This document shows positions 30,201 through 58,988 of a DNA stretch of 64,000 nucleotides, in pieces. Source of the stretch: Streptomyces qinzhouensis (GTDB lineage Bacteria > Actinomycetota > Actinomycetes > Streptomycetales > Streptomycetaceae); assembly GCF_007856155.1 (NCBI RefSeq), contig NZ_CP042266.1:6944001-7008000 (forward strand), in the 5' to 3' direction. The position numbers and the translations under genes are program-made. Every line of letters starts with the position of its first letter. The first letter of the stretch is position 1. The notes under the pieces were generated by a model. It was not told the DNA's origin, made no database searches, and saw nothing but the letters and a program-made list of their open reading frames with translations.

Positions 30201-33200
30201 CAGGTTCAGCGGGCCCGTACCGCTGCCCAGTCCTGGCGTTACCAGGTGACATGGAAGCCGTGGACCGGAGTGGCGACGCCCGGGAACCTGTCCGGTACCT
30301 GGCTGGTTCTCGCGCCTCCGCCGGGCGACTTCGACGGGCTCACCGCGGAGTGCGTATCGGCGCTGGAAGAACGCGGCGCCACGGTCGTCGTCCTCCGTCC
30401 CTACGGCCCCGCGGCCGGTGACCGCGAGAGCTGGCGGGCCCTGCTCGACGACGCCCTGGCCGACACCGCTGATCGGCCGGTGTCCGGCATGGTCGCGCTG
30501 CTGGGCCTGGCCGAGGACCCGCTGACGGATTTTCCCGTTGTCTCCGCTGGTCTCGCCGGGGTTCTGGCCGCCGTCCAGGCCCTGGGGGACACGGGTATCG
30601 AGGCTCCGATGTGGTGCCTCACCCAGGGTGCGGTCTCCATCGGCCGGACGGACCCGCTCCGCCACCCCACCCAGGCGCTGGTCTGGGGCCTGGGCCGGGT
30701 CATCCCGCTGGAGAGCCCCCAGCGCTGGGGCGGCCTGATCGACCTTCCGGAGACGGTCGACCAGCGTTGCTGGGACCAGGTCGGATCGGCGCTGTCCGGT
30801 GCCGGTGGCGAGGACCAGATCGCGATCCGTACATCCGGTACGTATGTCCGCCGTCTCGTCACCGCACCCGCTTCGGACCCGGCCGCGGCCGGCGGATGGA
30901 CGCCAGGCGATGGAACCGTGCTGATCACCGGTGGTACGGGTGCCCTGGGCCGGCATGTGGCCCGCTGGGCGGCGAACCGTGGCGCCCGGCGCCTGTTGCT
31001 GCTCAGCCGTGGCGGCCACCGGGCCCCCGAGGCCGAAGCTCTGGTGGCGGAGCTGTTGGAGGCCGGGTGTCATGCGGATGTCGTCGCCTGCGACATCGCC
31101 GACCGTGATGCCCTCGCCGCCGTACTGGCCGCGATTCCCGGCGAACATCCCCTCACCACCGTGATTCACACCGCAGCCGCGCTCGATGACGGGGTGATCG
31201 ACTCCCTGAACCCGAGCCGGATGGCGGCCGCGCTGCGCGCCAAGAAGGCCGGGGCCTGGAATCTGCATGAACTGACCAGCGAGCTGGACCTCGCACACTT
31301 CGTACTGTTCTCGTCGTTCGGCGCGGTGGTCGGCTCCCCCGGTCAGGGCAACTACGCCCCCGCGAACGCGTATCTGGATGCCTTGGCCCAGTACCGCCGT
31401 TCCCGCGGCCTGGTCGCGACCGCGATCGCCTGGGCGGCCTGGGCGGGCGACGGTATGGCCCGGGAGAGTGACACCTTCGACCGGTTCGCGCGGCACGGCG
31501 TTCCGCCGATGTCCCCGGAACAGGCTCTGGAGGCCCTCGGGGTGGTGCTGGCCGGGGACGAGACGTGTGTCTCCATCGCCGACATCTCATGGAAGCAGTT
31601 CTGGACCGCGAACAACGCCGAGCGTGCCAACCCGTTCTTCAACGAGATCCCCGAGGTCCAGGCGCTTTTGGCGGAGCATGCCGCCACCACGGACTCCGGC
31701 TCCGGCCTGGCCGCCCGGCTCGTGGAGCTCACCGGGCCCGAGCGGAACCGTAGGCTGCTGGAATTGGTACGAGGCCATGTCGCGGCGGTTCTCGGACACA
31801 CCGGCCCCGAGAACGTGGCCGCGGGGCGGGCCTTCCGCGAACTCGGCTTCGACTCGCTGACCGCCGTCGAACTGCGCAATCGACTCAATGCCGCCACCGG
31901 GCTACAGCTCCCGGCCACCCTGGTCTTCGACTATCCGACACCGGCGATCATCGCGGAGCACCTGCTCGGCCAGCTACTGGGCGACAGCGACAGTGACGGC
32001 GAGGACGGGAGCGGGAGCGGCGCCGCGGCTCGACAGCTGCCGACGGCATCACACCTCACTGACGAGCCGCTGGCCGTCGTGGGTATGGCCTGCCGCTTCC
32101 CCGGCGGGGTGGCGACCCCCGAGCAGCTCTGGCGATTGGTCGCCGAAGGAGTGGACGGCATCAGCGGATTCCCGGCCGATCGTGGCTGGGACGAGCGAGC
32201 GCTGTTCGACCCCGACCCCGACAACCAGGGCACCACCTATGCGTGCGAAGGCGGCTTCCTGCACGACGCGGCCAAATTCGATCCCGAGTTCTTCGGGATC
32301 TCGCCGCGTGAGGCCCTGGCGATGGACCCGCAGCAGCGCCTTCTTCTGGAAACGTCCTGGGAAGCCGTGGAGAACGCGGGCATTGACCCGCTCACTCTTC
32401 GGGGCAGTGCCACCGGGGTCTTCGCCGGTGTCACCTATCACGACTACTCCGCCCGGCTGCGGTCCATACCTGACGGCCTGGAGGGACTGCTGAGCACGGG
32501 CAGCTCCGGAAGTGTGGTCTCGGGCCGCGTCGCCTATGTCTTCGGCCTCGAGGGTCCGGCGGTGACGGTGGACACGGCGTGTTCGTCGTCGTTGGTCGCG
32601 TTGCATCTGGCAGGTCAGGCGCTGCGGCAGGGCGAGTGCTCCATGGCCCTCGCCGGCGGTGTGACCGTGATGTCCACCCCGGGGACGTTCATCGGCTTCA
32701 GCCGCCAGCGGGGTCTGGCGGCGGACGGCCGGTGCAAGGCCTTCGGGGCGACGGCGGACGGATTCGGCCCGGGCGAGGGCGTGGGCATGCTGGTGCTGGA
32801 GCGGCTGTCGGACGCGCAGCGGCTGGGGCATCCGGTGCTCGCCGTCATCCGCGGCAGTGCCGTGAATCAGGACGGTGCGAGCAATGGCCTGACCGCCCCG
32901 AACGGTCCTTCGCAGCAGCGGGTCATCCGCCAGGCGCTGGCGACCGCCGGGCTGACGACCGCCGATGTGGATGCGGTCGAAGCACACGGTACGGGGACGA
33001 ATCTGGGTGACCCGATCGAGGCGCAGGCCCTGCTGGCGACGTACGGCCAGAACCGTCCCGAGGACCGGCCACTCCGGTTGGGTTCGATCAAGTCGAACAT
33101 TGGTCACACCCAGGCTGCTGCCGGTGTGGCGGGTGTGATCAAGATGGTGATGGCGCTGCGGCACGGCGTCCTCCCGCCGACTCTTCATGTCGATGAACCG

Positions 33201-36200
33201 ACCCCGCACGTCGACTGGTCGACCGGCGCGGTCGAGCTGCTGACCGAGCCCACCCCCTGGCCGGAAGTGGACCGACCGTGGCGCGCGGCGGTGTCGTCGT
33301 TCGGTATCAGTGGGACGAACGCCCACACGATCATTGAGCAGGCTCCGGACGAGGCCGGGGAGCTTACGGAGCGCGGGACGTCGAATGGTGCCGTGGTGGT
33401 GCCGTGGGTGGTGTCGGGTCGTGGTGAGGGGGCGTTGCGGGCGCAGGCGGCGCGGCTGAGGGAATGGGCGCTGGAGCACCCGGAGCTCACCTCGGCCGAT
33501 ATCGGTCATTCGCTCGCCGTCTCGAGGTCGGTTTTCGAGAACCGGCTGGTGGTGGTGGGTGCCGATCGGGAGGGTCTGCTGGCGGGGCTGGGAGCGGCGG
33601 CCCAGGGTGAGCCTCGGTCCGGTCTGGTTCAGTCGCCACCCGACGGCTGCGCTGCCGGTGGTGGTGTGGCGTTCTTGTTCACGGGGCAGGGTGCGCAGCG
33701 TTTGGGTATGGGGCGTGAGCTGGCGGGGCGTTTCCCGGTGTTCGCGGATGCGTTGGACGAGGTGTGTGGGCAGGTGGATGCCCGGTTGGGGCGTCCGTTG
33801 CGTGAGGTGTTGTTCGCGGAGCCGGGGAGTGAGGCTGCGGCGCTGTTGGACGAGACGGCGTTTACGCAGGTGGCGTTGTTCGCGGTGGAGGTGGCGCTGT
33901 TCCGGCTGGTGGAGTCGTGGTCCCTGGCACCGGACTATGTGCTGGGTCATTCGATTGGTGGTTTGGCTGCGGCGCATGTGGCGGGTGTGCTGTCGCTGGA
34001 GGATGCGGCCGAGGTTGTCGTGGCCCGGGGCCGGCTGATGCAGGCCCTGCCCAAGGGCGGTGCCATGGTCTCCCTCCAGGCCACCGAAGACGAGGTGGCG
34101 GAGTCTCTGGACGCCAGGGTCTCCGTGGCTGGGGTGAATGGTCCGCGGTCGGTGGTGGTCTCGGGTGACGAGGGCGCTGTCATGGGTGTGGCGGAGGAGT
34201 GGCGGGGCCGGGGGCGGAAGGTGAAGCGGCTGAAGGTCAGCCACGCGTTCCACTCCGTGCTGATGGAGCCGATGCTCGCCGAGTTCGAAGAGATCTTGTC
34301 GCGGGTGACGTTGAATGAGCCGCGGATTGCGGTGATCTCCGACTCCACCGGCGTACCTCTGACCGATGAGCAGGCGATGTCTCCGGCGTACTGGGCGGAG
34401 CACGTCCGCAGGCCGGTCCTGTTCCACCAGGCGGTGTCCTACCTCGCCGACCAGGGCGTGAACGCTTTCCTGGAACTCGGGCCCGACGGCGTACTCAGCG
34501 CCATGGTGCAGCACAGCATCCCGGACGGCGCACACACCGCGCCCCTGCTCCGCTCCGGTGTCGACGAGACCGAGACGGCCCTGACCGCCGCCGCCGAGCT
34601 GTATGTCAACGGCGCGACCATCGACTGGACCGCACTCCTCCACAGCACCCACCAAGTCGCCCTCCCCACCTACGCCTTCCAACACGGCCACTACTGGCTG
34701 AAGACAGGCACCACTCCCGGTGCGGAGGCGGCCCTGCACGGACTCTCCTCGCTCCGGCACCCTCTCCTGAGCGCCTGCGTCACCGTCGCCGAGGGCGATC
34801 TGGTGCTGTTGACCGGTCGGCTCTCTCTGCAGAACCACCCCTGGCTGGCCGACCACGCCGTCCTCGGCTCGGTCCTGCTGCCGGGCACAGCCTTCCTTGA
34901 ACTGGCCGTACGCGCCGGTGACCAGGTCGGCTGCGCCCGTGTCGAAGAGCTGGTCATCCAGACCCCGCTGATCCTCGCCGCCGACGACACCGCCGCACCG
35001 GTGGACGTACAGATCCTGGTCGGAGCCCCCCAACCGGACAGCGCCCGATCCGTCGACATCTACTCCCGCCCCCACACCGACGGAGCCGCCGGGCCGGACG
35101 ACAACGGCTGGACCCACCACGCCGGCGGTGTCCTGACCCCCGGGCGCCGAGGCGACAACGCCGCCGAGCCCGATACCTCACTCACCACCTGGCCGCCCCA
35201 GCAGGCCGTACCCATCCCGCTCGACGACTTCTACCCCCGCCTCGACCGGATCGGCTTCGGCTACGGCCCCCTCTTCCAGGGCCTGCACGCGGCCTGGCGC
35301 AGTGGTGACGACGTATATGCCGAGATCCGGCTGCCGGAACAGGACGACGACACGGCCGAGGGCACCGACTTCGGTATTCACCCCGCGCTGCTCGACGCCG
35401 CCCTGCACGCCATCAGCCTCACCGCCCCCGAGCAGGACGACGACTCCGACACCCCCCAGGGAGGACTGCCGTTCTCCTGGACCGGAATCGAACTGCACGC
35501 CGGGGGCGCCGCCACCCTCCGCGTCAGACTCCGCCGCAACGACGACGACTCGGTGAGCCTGCTGGCGGCGGACGCCGTCGGCGCACCGGTCGTATCGGTG
35601 GAATCGCTGGTGCTGCGCCCGGTCACCGTGGAGCAGGTCCGGGCCGATCGGGGCACACACCGCGACGCGCTGTTCAACCTGGACTGGGTCCTCGGCGAGA
35701 CGGCGCCGGAACCGAGTGAGTCCACCTGGGGCATCCTGACCGTGCCGGGCCTCACCACCGGGGCCGAGGACGTCGAAGCCGGGCTGACGGAACGGGGCGT
35801 CACGGTCACCGGACTCGCAGACCTCTCCGTACCCTCCGGAACGGGCGCGCTGCCGGAAGACGGCCGACCCGTGCCCGACACCGTGGTCCTGCCGCTGTCC
35901 TTCACCGACGGTGGTACGGCCTCGGCGGCCGTCGCCACCACACTGGGCGTGGTGCAGCAGTGGCTCGCCACCCCCGAATGGTCGGCCTCCCGGCTGCTGG
36001 TTCTCACCCGTGGCGCGGTGGCGGCCGAGCCCGGTGAGGATGTGCCCGACCTCGCGGCAGCGGCGGTGTGGGGTCTGCTCCGTACAGCACAGTCCGAGAA
36101 CCCGGACCGGTTCCTGCTGGTCGACAGCGACGAACAGGGCATCACCGGAGGGTCGCTGCTGGAGGCGATCGCCGCCGACGAGCCGCAGACCGCTCTCCGC

Positions 36201-39200
36201 GACGGAAGGATCCGGCTGCCGCGGCTGCACCGCGCACAGCTCGGTGAGGACAGCGGGCGCCACGACTGGGGCGCCGCCCCCGGCACCGTACTGGTCACGG
36301 GCGGGACGGGCAGCCTCGGCCGGGCGGTCGCCGCTCATCTGGCGGACCGAGGGGTCGGCAGGCTGCTCCTGCTCAGCCGCCGTGGCCCGGATGCCCCCGG
36401 CGCCGGCGAGCTGGCAAAACAGCTGAAGGCCGCCGGCGCCGAGGTCTCCATCGTCGCCTGCGACATCGCGGACCGGGAGGCACTGACCAGGACTCTCGCC
36501 GGGATCCCGGCCGAGCATCCGCTGACCGCGGTGGTGCACACCGCCGGTGTCGTCAGTGACGCGACCATTCCGTCCCTGACACCGCAGCAGGTCGCTGAGG
36601 TCTTCGCCGCCAAGGCCGACGCCGCGTGGCATCTGCACGAGCTGACGGCGGAGACACCACTGTCCGCATTTGTGCTCTTCTCCTCCGCCTCCGGCACGAT
36701 CGGCAACCCGGGCCAGGGGAACTACGCCGCCGCGAACACCTTCCTCGACGCGCTGGCCCGGCACCGTACCGCCCGTGGACTGCCCGCCGTATCGCTCGGT
36801 TGGGGCCTGTGGGCCGAGCCCAGCGGTATGACCGGCGGCCTGAGCGGCGCCGACCGGGCCAGAATGACCCGCGGCGGTGTGGAGGCACTGACCACCCGGC
36901 AGGGGCTGGAACTCCTCGACACGGCGCTCGGCGCCGGTACGCCGTCGCTGCTGCCGATCAAGCTCAACCCGCACGTGCTCCGGGGCTCGGTCACCGTTCC
37001 GCACCTGCTGCGGGACCTCGCCCCGGCCTCCGTACGGCGCCACGCCGCCACCGGACCGGAGAGCGCCGGCACCCTGGCGGGCCGGCTGGCGGGACTGGCG
37101 GAGGCCGAGCAGCGCCAACTGCTGCTGGAGACCGTACGGGGACAGGTCGCCACCGTCCTCGGCCACGCCCGCCCGGAACACATCCAGCCCGAGCGCGCCT
37201 TCCGCGAGCTGGGCTTCGACTCCCTGACCTCGGTGGAGCTCCGCAACCGGCTCAATACGGCCACTGGACTCCGGCTGCCCGCCACCCTGGTCTTCGACTC
37301 ACCCACCCCGAACGCCGTGACGGACTTCCTGCTCACCCGCCTCCTCGGACGGCAGGAGACCGCGCGGCCGAAACCGGCCCGGACCACCGCCACCAGCGAA
37401 GAGCCCCTGGCTGTGATCGGTATGGCCTGCCGCTTCCCCGGCGGGGTCACCTCACCGGAAGACCTCTGGGAGCTCGTCGTCAACGGCGCCGACGGAGTAT
37501 CCGCATTCCCGACGGACCGTGACTGGGACCTGGCCAACCTCTTCCACCCGGACCCCGATCACCCCGGGACCAGCTACGCCGACGAAGGAGGCTTCCTCCA
37601 GAACGCGGGCGACTTCGACTCCGGTTTCTTCGGGATCTCGCCGCGTGAGGCGCTGGCGATGGACCCCCAGCAGCGACTCCTCCTGGAAACCAGCTGGGAG
37701 GCGGTCGAAAGCGCCGGAATCGACCCGCTCTCACTCAAGGGCAGCGACACGGGTGTGTTCACCGGGCTGATGTACCACGACTACTCGGCCCGGCTGCGCA
37801 CGGTGCCGGACGGCCTCGAAGGCTACTTGGGTACGGGTAACGCGGGCAGTGTGGTGTCGGGCCGGGTGGCGTATGTGCTGGGGGCCGAGGGTCCGGCGGT
37901 GACGGTGGATACGGCGTGTTCGTCGTCGCTGGTGGCGCTGCACTGGGCGGCGCAGGCCCTGCGGCAGGGCGAATGCTCGATGGCGCTCGCCGGTGGTGTG
38001 ACCGTGATGGCGACGCCGAGCACCTTCATCGACTTCAGTCGTCAGCGGGGTTTGGCGGCGGACGGCCGGTGCAAGTCGTTCGCGGCTGCCGCTGACGGTA
38101 CGGGGTGGGCCGAGGGTGTCGGCATGGTGTTGGTGGAGCGGCTGTCGGACGCGGAGCGGCTGGGGCATCCGGTCCTGGCGGTGATTCGTTCGAGTGCGGT
38201 GAATCAGGACGGTGCGAGCAATGGTCTGACCGCCCCGAATGGTCCGTCGCAGCAGCGGGTCATCCGGCAGGCGCTGGCGACGGCCGGGCTGACGACCGCT
38301 GATGTGGATGCGGTCGAAGCACATGGCACCGGCACCAGCCTGGGTGACCCGATCGAGGCCCAGGCGCTCCTTGCCACGTACGGGCAGGACCGTCCGGAGG
38401 ACCGTCCGCTGTTGCTCGGTTCGCTGAAGTCGAATATTGGTCATGCGCAGGCTGCTGCTGGTGTGGCGGGTGTGATCAAGATGGTGATGGCGCTGCGGCA
38501 CGGTGTCCTCCCGGCGACCCTCCATGTCGATGAGCCGACCCCGCACGTCGACTGGGCAAGCGGCGCGGTGGAACTACTGACGGAAGCCCGGCCGTGGCCG
38601 GAGGTGGACCGGCCGCGTCGGGCTGCGGTGTCGTCGTTCGGTATCAGTGGGACGAATGCCCACACGATCTTGGAGCAGGCTCCGGGTGCGGTGCGCGGGG
38701 TCGAGGAGGAGGAAGCAGAGCCCGAGACCGGTCGGGTGATTCCGTGGGTGGTGTCGGGTCGTGGTGAGGGGGCGCTGCGGGCGCAGGCGGCGCGGCTGCG
38801 GGAATGGGCGCTGGAGCACCCGGAGCTCACCTCGGCCGACATCGGTCATTCGCTCGCTGTCTCCAGGTCGGTTTTTGAGGACCGGTTGGTGGTTCTGGGT
38901 TCGGGTCGGGATGCGTTGTTGGACGGTTTGGCGTTGGCGGCTCGTGGTGAGAGTGGGCCCGGTGTCGTTCGTGGTGTGGATCGGCTCGGTGGTGGTGTGG
39001 CGTTCTTGTTCACGGGGCAGGGTGCGCAGCGTTTGGGTATGGGGCGTGAGCTGGCGGGGCGTTTCCCGGTGTTTGCGGATGTGTTGGACGAGGTGTGTGG
39101 GCGGGTTGATGTTCGGTTGGGGCGTCCGTTGCGTGAGGTGTTGTTCGCGGAGCCGGGGAGTGAGGCTGCGGCGCTGTTGGATGAGACGGCGTTTACGCAG

Positions 39201-42200
39201 GTGGCGTTGTTCGCGGTGGAGGTGGCGCTGTTCCGGCTGGTGGAGTCGTGGTCCCTGACACCGGACTATCTGCTGGGTCATTCGATCGGTGGTCTGGCTG
39301 CGGCGCATGTGGCGGGTGTGCTGTCGCTGGAGGATGCGGCCGAGGTTGTCGTGGCCCGTGGGCGGTTGATGCAGGCCCTGCCGAGGGGTGGGGCGATGGT
39401 GTCGCTCCAGGCCACGGAGGAGGAGGTGGCGGAGTCTCTGGTCGGCGGGGTGTCGGTGGCGGGGGTGAATGGTCCGCGGTCGGTGGTGGTCTCGGGTGAC
39501 GAGGACGCTGTCATGGGTGTGGCGGAGGAGTGGCGGGGCCGGGGGCGGAAGGTGAAGCGGCTGAAGGTCAGCCACGCGTTCCACTCGGTGCTGATGGAGC
39601 CGATGCTCGCCGAGTTCGAGGAGATCTTGTCGGGGGTGACGTTGAACGCGCCGCGGATTGCGGTGATCTCCGACTCCACCGGCCTGCCTCTGACCGATGA
39701 GCAGGCGATGTCTCCGGCGTACTGGGCGGAGCACGTCCGCAGGCCGGTCCTGTTCCATCAGGCGGTGTCCTACCTCGCCGACCAGGGTGTCAGTGCCTTC
39801 CTGGAACTCGGGCCCGACGGCGTACTCAGCGCCATGACCCGCACCAGCCTCACCGGCGACGGCCTGACGGTCGCACCTCTCCTGCGTGCCGGCCGGGACG
39901 AGACCGAGACGGCCCTGACCGCCGCCGCCGAGCTGTATGTCAACGGCGCGACCGTCGACTGGACCGCACTCCTCCACAGCACCCGCCAAGTCGCCCTCCC
40001 CACCTACGCCTTCCAGCACCAGCGCTACTGGCTCGACGCTCCGGACGGCCCTGGCACCGACCCGGCGGACCTCGGTCTGGGCACGCTTGACCATCCGCTG
40101 CTCGGCGCGGCGGTCGGAATCGCCGACGGCGACACCGCGCTGCTCACCGGCCGGGTGTCGCTCGGCTCGCACCCCTGGCTGGCCGACCACGCCGTCCTCG
40201 GCTCCGTACTCCTGCCCGGCACCGCCTTCCTGGAGCTCGCCGTACGCGCCGGTGACCAGGTCGGCTGCGCCCGCGTCGACGAGCTGGTGCTCCACACCCC
40301 GCTGATACTCACCGAAGACGACGGGGTTGACCTGCAGGTCCTGGTAGGCGCTGCCGACGAGAGCGGTCTCCGCACGGTGGACGTCTACTCCCGTACGCAC
40401 ACCGCCGAACAGGGCTCGTACGGTACCGAGTGGACCCATCACGCCGGCGGTTCCCTCGCCGCCGAGGCCGTCGCGCCCGACCGAACCGGGCTGGAGTACT
40501 GGCCGCCGAAGAACGCGACGCCTCTGGAGGTGAGCGGCCACTACGAACGCATCAGCGAGTCCGGGTTCGACTACGGCCCGGTGTTCCAGGGCCTGCGGGC
40601 CGCCTGGCGCGACGGCACCGACCTCTGCGCCGAGGTCGTGCTACCGCACAGCGACCGCACCACTGCGGCCGAGTTCGGAGTGCACCCCGCACTGCTCGAC
40701 GCCGCGCTGCACGCACTCGGCCTGGCCCCGGGCGACCTCGACGCCGAAAACCCCTCCGACCCTGAGAACACGACTAACCCCGAAAGCACGACCTACCCTG
40801 AGAACACGACCGACCGGGGACGGCTTCCGTTCTCCTGGAGCGGGGTCTCCCTCTACGCGACGGGCGCAGGCACACTTCGTGTACGCCTCCGTCCCAACCA
40901 AGACGGGACCATCGGTCTGACCGCCGTCGACACCGCCGGTGACCTGGTGTTCGCTGCGGAATCGCTGGCCCTGCGCCCGGTGTCGGCGGAGCAGGTCAAG
41001 GCCGGTCGGGAGGCCGGTCACGAGCAACTGTTCGCACTTGACTGGGCCACGGTCGCACCGCTCCCCGAAGGGACCGGCGGCGCGGCCGGGCCCTGGACCG
41101 TACTGACGCGATTCGGCACCCAACCGGCCCGGACACTGCTCGACGGTCTGCCGGCCGGCGGGTCGGCCGGACGGGCCTGCCACAGCGTCGCCGACGCCTT
41201 CGCCGATGACCCGGCGCCCGGCATCGTCGTGCTGCCCGTCGGCCGGGTGGTCGACCCGGGCCAGGACACGGCCGAGGTGGTGTCCGGGACACTGGAAGTG
41301 GTCCAGGAGTGGCTGTCACTGCCGGAGTACGCGGAATCCCGCCTGGTGGTGGTCACCGAGGGTGCGGTGTCGGTGGAGGCCGGCGAGAGCGTTACCGACC
41401 TGGCGGGTGCTGCCGTCTGGGGACTGATCCGAACCGCCCAGTCGGAGAACCCTGACAGGTTCGTCCTGGTCGACATCGACCCGGCAGGTGTACGCGACGG
41501 TGCCCTGGCCCGGGCAGTGGCCTCGGACGAGCCACAGCTGGCCGTCCGGGCGGGCTCGCTCCGTCTGCCCAGGGTACGCAGGGTCACCGCCCCGGCCGGG
41601 GACGGTGCGGGAACGGAGCAGCCGGACTCGGCCCCGCCCACGGGCCGGGGAACCGTCCTGATCACGGGCGGGACCGGTGGGCTCGGAGCGGTGCTGGCCC
41701 GCCATCTCGCTGCCAACGGGGTACACCGACTGCTGCTGACCAGCCGTCAAGGTATGGCCGCCGAACATGCGGAGACGCTGGTGGCCGAGCTGGCCACGCT
41801 GGGAGCCGTGGCGGAGATCGTGGCCTGCGATGTCTCCGACAGGGCGGCAGTCGCGGCACTGCTGGATGGGATACCCGACGAGCATCAGCTGTCCGCGGTG
41901 GTGCACGCGGCGGGCGTACTGGACGACGGTGTGATCGGTTCGCTGACTCCGGAGCGAATAGCCCGCGTCCTCGCGCCGAAGGTCCAGGGCTCCTGGCACC
42001 TGCATGAGCTGACGGCGCATCTGCCGCTGACCGCCTTCGTTCTCTTCTCCTCGGCTTCCGGTACGTTCGGCAACGCGGGCCAGGCCAACTATGCCGCCGC
42101 CAATGCCTTCCTGGACGGTCTGGCCGCCCATCGACGGGCCCTTGGGCTCCCGGCGGTTTCCCTGGGCTGGGGGCTTTGGGCACAGACGACGGGCATGGCA

Positions 42201-42980
42201 GGGCATCTGAACCCGGGCGAGCAGGACCGGATCGGCCGGGGCGGTGGGGAGGCTCTCACCACGGAAGAGGGCCTGAAGCTGTTCGAGATGGCCCTCATCT
42301 CCGACCGAATCAGCGTCCTGCCCATGCGGTTGAATACCAAACGATTGCAAGCGGCAGCGCGCACCGGTGCTCTACATCCGTTGTTGCGCGAAATCATCAG
42401 GGTCCCGGTGCGTCGTGCAGCAAGTAGCGCCGGCGAATCCGGCGAGACATTTGCCGACCGTCTCAGCCTGCTTCCCGAGGATGAACGGGAGCAGGCGGTA
42501 TTGGAATTGGTGCGGTCCACCGTTGCAACGGTGCTCGCTCATAACAGCCCCGAAGACATCCCTCGCGACAAGAGGTTTCTTGATATAGGCTTCGATTCGC
42601 TTACCGCGATCGAGCTGCGCAATCGACTCAACAAAGCGCTCGGGCTGCGGTTGCCGGCCAGTCTGGTCTTCGACCAACCGACCCCGGCGCAGTTGGCGAA
42701 GTACCTTGTCGGGCAACTCCAGCCAAGCAATCGCTCGCCGCTCATGGACGTCCTCGAAGCGATCGACCGAAGTCTTGACCGCGCCCTGCAGCTGAGGAGC
42801 TCCTCGGACTCGCAGGAAGGCATGGACAGGGAAGTCCTTGCTCAACTCGAGCGCTTGGCCGACAAAATGGCCGAGATCAAGTCTCGTGGCTCGGAGCAGA
42901 TGGACAAGAGCGAAATCCGGAACCTGAGTGACGATGAGATGTTCAATTTCATCAACAAGACGCTGAACATCTCCGAGTAA
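27297..42980 (+). CDS. PKS-3: three-module type I polyketide synthase (M6-M8)
   Basis: A 5227-residue subunit: N-terminal docking coiled coil (residues 1-32, [15 protein letters not shown]), M6 about 34-1555 (KS-AT-KR-ACP), M7 about 1589-3345 (KS-AT-DH-KR-ACP), M8 about 3368-5135 (KS-AT-DH-KR-ACP), C-terminal docking about 5140-5227. AT signatures read methylmalonyl, malonyl, malonyl. M6 carries an epimerising-type B2 KR, while M7 and M8 should together install a conjugated diene. All catalytic residues checked are present. Unlike PKS-2, 4 and 5, it has no G/T-rich reductive-domain island; only AT and KS blocks show that style. It follows PKS-2 with a one-base overlap and precedes PKS-4 by 18 bp. 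Stop TAA 42978-42980. Confidence 0.98.
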   Translation: MSNEQKMFEYLKRTMAELENTRSRVAELEGRSAEPLAIVGMACRYPGDVTSPEQLWKLVAEGRDGVTEFPTDRGWDIENLYNPDPDHQGTSYAREGGFLHTAGHFDTDFFGISPREALAMDPQQRLLLETSWEAIENAGINPLALRGSSTGVFVGTSSQDYAVTANQVADATDGYLLTGTAGSVISGRVAYVLGIEGPAVSVDTACSSSLVALHLATQALRSDECSMALVGGVAVMATPTGFVEFSRQRGLAADGRCKSFAAGADGTGWAEGVGVLVVERLSDARRLGHPVLAVIRSSAVNQDGASSGLTAPNGPSQQRVIRQALATAGLTTADVDVVEAHGTGTSLGDPIEAQALLATYGQDRPEGRPLWLGSLKSNIGHAQAAAGVAGVIKMVMALRHGVLPATLHVDEPTPHVDWASGAVELLTEARPWPETGRPRRAGVSSFGISGTNAHAILEQAPDDGTVEAPAADDDALVPWVVSGRGEGALRAQAARLREWVLERPEDRPVDIGHSLLSSRSLHRDRLVVLGSGRESLLDGLAAVVEGAPWPGVVRSSADVSVGRCVFVFPGQGSQWVGMGRELYASSPVFRGRLDECAAALDPLVDWSLIDVVRGDEGAPGLERVDVVQPVLWAVMVSLAAVWESWGVVPAAVVGHSQGEIAAACVAGALSVEDAARVVALRSRALRAMAGDGAMVSVALSAVEAEALTGDGVSLAAVNGPASVVLSGDRSALTPVVERLGAEGVRTKWVPVDYASHSAHMERIHEELLEVLSGIEPVTSRVPLYSTVSAGVIDTSVMDASYWFDNIRGTVRFHETVQALITDGLTAFVEISPHPVLAMSVQDTLDQADTTGLSIGTLRRDENEGKALLNAAAELFVAGLPVDWNTAAYTDRDPRRVDLPTYAFQHQRYWLEAGTAVADGPVVDSAEARFWDVVERGDAAELATALAAAGVDASAEALEPVLPALSSWRQVQRARTAAQSWRYQVTWKPWTGVATPGNLSGTWLVLAPPPGDFDGLTAECVSALEERGATVVVLRPYGPAAGDRESWRALLDDALADTADRPVSGMVALLGLAEDPLTDFPVVSAGLAGVLAAVQALGDTGIEAPMWCLTQGAVSIGRTDPLRHPTQALVWGLGRVIPLESPQRWGGLIDLPETVDQRCWDQVGSALSGAGGEDQIAIRTSGTYVRRLVTAPASDPAAAGGWTPGDGTVLITGGTGALGRHVARWAANRGARRLLLLSRGGHRAPEAEALVAELLEAGCHADVVACDIADRDALAAVLAAIPGEHPLTTVIHTAAALDDGVIDSLNPSRMAAALRAKKAGAWNLHELTSELDLAHFVLFSSFGAVVGSPGQGNYAPANAYLDALAQYRRSRGLVATAIAWAAWAGDGMARESDTFDRFARHGVPPMSPEQALEALGVVLAGDETCVSIADISWKQFWTANNAERANPFFNEIPEVQALLAEHAATTDSGSGLAARLVELTGPERNRRLLELVRGHVAAVLGHTGPENVAAGRAFRELGFDSLTAVELRNRLNAATGLQLPATLVFDYPTPAIIAEHLLGQLLGDSDSDGEDGSGSGAAARQLPTASHLTDEPLAVVGMACRFPGGVATPEQLWRLVAEGVDGISGFPADRGWDERALFDPDPDNQGTTYACEGGFLHDAAKFDPEFFGISPREALAMDPQQRLLLETSWEAVENAGIDPLTLRGSATGVFAGVTYHDYSARLRSIPDGLEGLLSTGSSGSVVSGRVAYVFGLEGPAVTVDTACSSSLVALHLAGQALRQGECSMALAGGVTVMSTPGTFIGFSRQRGLAADGRCKAFGATADGFGPGEGVGMLVLERLSDAQRLGHPVLAVIRGSAVNQDGASNGLTAPNGPSQQRVIRQALATAGLTTADVDAVEAHGTGTNLGDPIEAQALLATYGQNRPEDRPLRLGSIKSNIGHTQAAAGVAGVIKMVMALRHGVLPPTLHVDEPTPHVDWSTGAVELLTEPTPWPEVDRPWRAAVSSFGISGTNAHTIIEQAPDEAGELTERGTSNGAVVVPWVVSGRGEGALRAQAARLREWALEHPELTSADIGHSLAVSRSVFENRLVVVGADREGLLAGLGAAAQGEPRSGLVQSPPDGCAAGGGVAFLFTGQGAQRLGMGRELAGRFPVFADALDEVCGQVDARLGRPLREVLFAEPGSEAAALLDETAFTQVALFAVEVALFRLVESWSLAPDYVLGHSIGGLAAAHVAGVLSLEDAAEVVVARGRLMQALPKGGAMVSLQATEDEVAESLDARVSVAGVNGPRSVVVSGDEGAVMGVAEEWRGRGRKVKRLKVSHAFHSVLMEPMLAEFEEILSRVTLNEPRIAVISDSTGVPLTDEQAMSPAYWAEHVRRPVLFHQAVSYLADQGVNAFLELGPDGVLSAMVQHSIPDGAHTAPLLRSGVDETETALTAAAELYVNGATIDWTALLHSTHQVALPTYAFQHGHYWLKTGTTPGAEAALHGLSSLRHPLLSACVTVAEGDLVLLTGRLSLQNHPWLADHAVLGSVLLPGTAFLELAVRAGDQVGCARVEELVIQTPLILAADDTAAPVDVQILVGAPQPDSARSVDIYSRPHTDGAAGPDDNGWTHHAGGVLTPGRRGDNAAEPDTSLTTWPPQQAVPIPLDDFYPRLDRIGFGYGPLFQGLHAAWRSGDDVYAEIRLPEQDDDTAEGTDFGIHPALLDAALHAISLTAPEQDDDSDTPQGGLPFSWTGIELHAGGAATLRVRLRRNDDDSVSLLAADAVGAPVVSVESLVLRPVTVEQVRADRGTHRDALFNLDWVLGETAPEPSESTWGILTVPGLTTGAEDVEAGLTERGVTVTGLADLSVPSGTGALPEDGRPVPDTVVLPLSFTDGGTASAAVATTLGVVQQWLATPEWSASRLLVLTRGAVAAEPGEDVPDLAAAAVWGLLRTAQSENPDRFLLVDSDEQGITGGSLLEAIAADEPQTALRDGRIRLPRLHRAQLGEDSGRHDWGAAPGTVLVTGGTGSLGRAVAAHLADRGVGRLLLLSRRGPDAPGAGELAKQLKAAGAEVSIVACDIADREALTRTLAGIPAEHPLTAVVHTAGVVSDATIPSLTPQQVAEVFAAKADAAWHLHELTAETPLSAFVLFSSASGTIGNPGQGNYAAANTFLDALARHRTARGLPAVSLGWGLWAEPSGMTGGLSGADRARMTRGGVEALTTRQGLELLDTALGAGTPSLLPIKLNPHVLRGSVTVPHLLRDLAPASVRRHAATGPESAGTLAGRLAGLAEAEQRQLLLETVRGQVATVLGHARPEHIQPERAFRELGFDSLTSVELRNRLNTATGLRLPATLVFDSPTPNAVTDFLLTRLLGRQETARPKPARTTATSEEPLAVIGMACRFPGGVTSPEDLWELVVNGADGVSAFPTDRDWDLANLFHPDPDHPGTSYADEGGFLQNAGDFDSGFFGISPREALAMDPQQRLLLETSWEAVESAGIDPLSLKGSDTGVFTGLMYHDYSARLRTVPDGLEGYLGTGNAGSVVSGRVAYVLGAEGPAVTVDTACSSSLVALHWAAQALRQGECSMALAGGVTVMATPSTFIDFSRQRGLAADGRCKSFAAAADGTGWAEGVGMVLVERLSDAERLGHPVLAVIRSSAVNQDGASNGLTAPNGPSQQRVIRQALATAGLTTADVDAVEAHGTGTSLGDPIEAQALLATYGQDRPEDRPLLLGSLKSNIGHAQAAAGVAGVIKMVMALRHGVLPATLHVDEPTPHVDWASGAVELLTEARPWPEVDRPRRAAVSSFGISGTNAHTILEQAPGAVRGVEEEEAEPETGRVIPWVVSGRGEGALRAQAARLREWALEHPELTSADIGHSLAVSRSVFEDRLVVLGSGRDALLDGLALAARGESGPGVVRGVDRLGGGVAFLFTGQGAQRLGMGRELAGRFPVFADVLDEVCGRVDVRLGRPLREVLFAEPGSEAAALLDETAFTQVALFAVEVALFRLVESWSLTPDYLLGHSIGGLAAAHVAGVLSLEDAAEVVVARGRLMQALPRGGAMVSLQATEEEVAESLVGGVSVAGVNGPRSVVVSGDEDAVMGVAEEWRGRGRKVKRLKVSHAFHSVLMEPMLAEFEEILSGVTLNAPRIAVISDSTGLPLTDEQAMSPAYWAEHVRRPVLFHQAVSYLADQGVSAFLELGPDGVLSAMTRTSLTGDGLTVAPLLRAGRDETETALTAAAELYVNGATVDWTALLHSTRQVALPTYAFQHQRYWLDAPDGPGTDPADLGLGTLDHPLLGAAVGIADGDTALLTGRVSLGSHPWLADHAVLGSVLLPGTAFLELAVRAGDQVGCARVDELVLHTPLILTEDDGVDLQVLVGAADESGLRTVDVYSRTHTAEQGSYGTEWTHHAGGSLAAEAVAPDRTGLEYWPPKNATPLEVSGHYERISESGFDYGPVFQGLRAAWRDGTDLCAEVVLPHSDRTTAAEFGVHPALLDAALHALGLAPGDLDAENPSDPENTTNPESTTYPENTTDRGRLPFSWSGVSLYATGAGTLRVRLRPNQDGTIGLTAVDTAGDLVFAAESLALRPVSAEQVKAGREAGHEQLFALDWATVAPLPEGTGGAAGPWTVLTRFGTQPARTLLDGLPAGGSAGRACHSVADAFADDPAPGIVVLPVGRVVDPGQDTAEVVSGTLEVVQEWLSLPEYAESRLVVVTEGAVSVEAGESVTDLAGAAVWGLIRTAQSENPDRFVLVDIDPAGVRDGALARAVASDEPQLAVRAGSLRLPRVRRVTAPAGDGAGTEQPDSAPPTGRGTVLITGGTGGLGAVLARHLAANGVHRLLLTSRQGMAAEHAETLVAELATLGAVAEIVACDVSDRAAVAALLDGIPDEHQLSAVVHAAGVLDDGVIGSLTPERIARVLAPKVQGSWHLHELTAHLPLTAFVLFSSASGTFGNAGQANYAAANAFLDGLAAHRRALGLPAVSLGWGLWAQTTGMAGHLNPGEQDRIGRGGGEALTTEEGLKLFEMALISDRISVLPMRLNTKRLQAAARTGALHPLLREIIRVPVRRAASSAGESGETFADRLSLLPEDEREQAVLELVRSTVATVLAHNSPEDIPRDKRFLDIGFDSLTAIELRNRLNKALGLRLPASLVFDQPTPAQLAKYLVGQLQPSNRSPLMDVLEAIDRSLDRALQLRSSSDSQEGMDREVLAQLERLADKMAEIKSRGSEQMDKSEIRNLSDDEMFNFINKTLNISE
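27396..31960 (+). other. Module M6: KS-AT(methylmalonyl)-KR(B2)-ACP
   Basis: KS about 27396-28675, Cys 27912-27914. AT about 28985-29840, GHSQG Ser 29262-29264 and YASH His 29562-29564, methylmalonyl. No DH. KR about 30090-31620: LDD 31182-31190 (B-type), Tyr 31353-31355, and NYAPAN puts Pro (31359-31361) two residues after the Tyr, the B2 marker seen in DEBS KR1. B2 KRs epimerise the alpha-methyl before reduction. Loop SPGQGNY also has the B-type Pro and Asn. The usual WGPW is WAAW here. ACP about 31745-31960, Ser 31854-31856. Predicted: D-hydroxyl next to an epimerised methyl (2S,3R in DEBS M1 terms). Confidence 0.9.
32061..37330 (+). other. Module M7: KS-AT(malonyl)-DH-KR(B-like, VSD)-ACP
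   Basis: KS about 32061-33345, Cys 32580-32582. AT about 33660-34520, GHSIGG Ser 33951-33953 and HAFH His 34251-34253, malonyl. DH about 34755-35640, His 34854-34856, Asp 35394-35396, YGP present. KR about 35680-36960, Tyr 36723-36725; at the LDD position it reads VSD (36552-36560), but Pro and Asn in NPGQGNY and the absence of Trp keep it B-like. ACP about 37110-37330, Ser 37221-37223. Predicted: disubstituted E alkene, first half of the diene. Confidence 0.92.
37398..42700 (+). other. Module M8: KS-AT(malonyl)-DH-KR(B)-ACP
   Basis: KS about 37398-38690, Cys 37917-37919. AT about 38995-39860, GHSIGG Ser 39282-39284 and HAFH His 39582-39584, malonyl. DH about 40085-40990, His 40188-40190, Asp 40698-40700; a loop after [11 protein letters not shown] carries three copies of a PENTT-like hexapeptide. 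KR about 41020-42330, LDD 41919-41927, Tyr 42090-42092, B-type. ACP about 42485-42700, Ser 42597-42599. Predicted: second alkene of the conjugated diene. Confidence 0.92.
40761..40814 (+). repeat. 18-bp x3 in-frame tandem repeat in the M8 DH
   Basis: Three 18-bp units (40761-40778, 40779-40796, 40797-40814) encode [12 protein letters not shown] and PENTTD. They expand the surface loop between the catalytic-Asp motif HPALLD and the LPFSW strand. Sister DHs in this window have only a short acidic loop there. Likely slippage; the DH core motifs are intact. Confidence 0.85.
42715..42977 (+). other. C-terminal docking domain of PKS-3
   Basis: Post-ACP helices with [16 protein letters not shown], a long Lys/Glu helix, and the terminal [20 protein letters not shown]. 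The DDEMF..I helix is the same docking style as PKS-1 and PKS-2 and should pair with MSNEDRLRHFLNEVTSEL of PKS-4. Confidence 0.85.
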
Positions 42981-42998
42981 AGAGGAAGTGGCCGCAGG
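42981..42998 (+). promoter_or_regulatory. 18-bp spacer with Shine-Dalgarno for PKS-4
   Basis: Immediately after TAA of PKS-3 comes AGAGGAAG (42981-42988), a good purine-rich Shine-Dalgarno, with ATG at 42999. There is no room for a promoter or terminator. Confidence 0.75.

Positions 42999-58987
<15,989 letters not shown>

Positions 58988-58988
<1 letters not shown>

Noticed and set aside
36280..36960. M7 KR as inactive because LDD is missing
   Set aside because: LDD is a stereochemical marker, not catalytic. The GGTG loop, Ser and Tyr-Asn motif are present and a DH with intact His and Asp follows, so reduction is expected.
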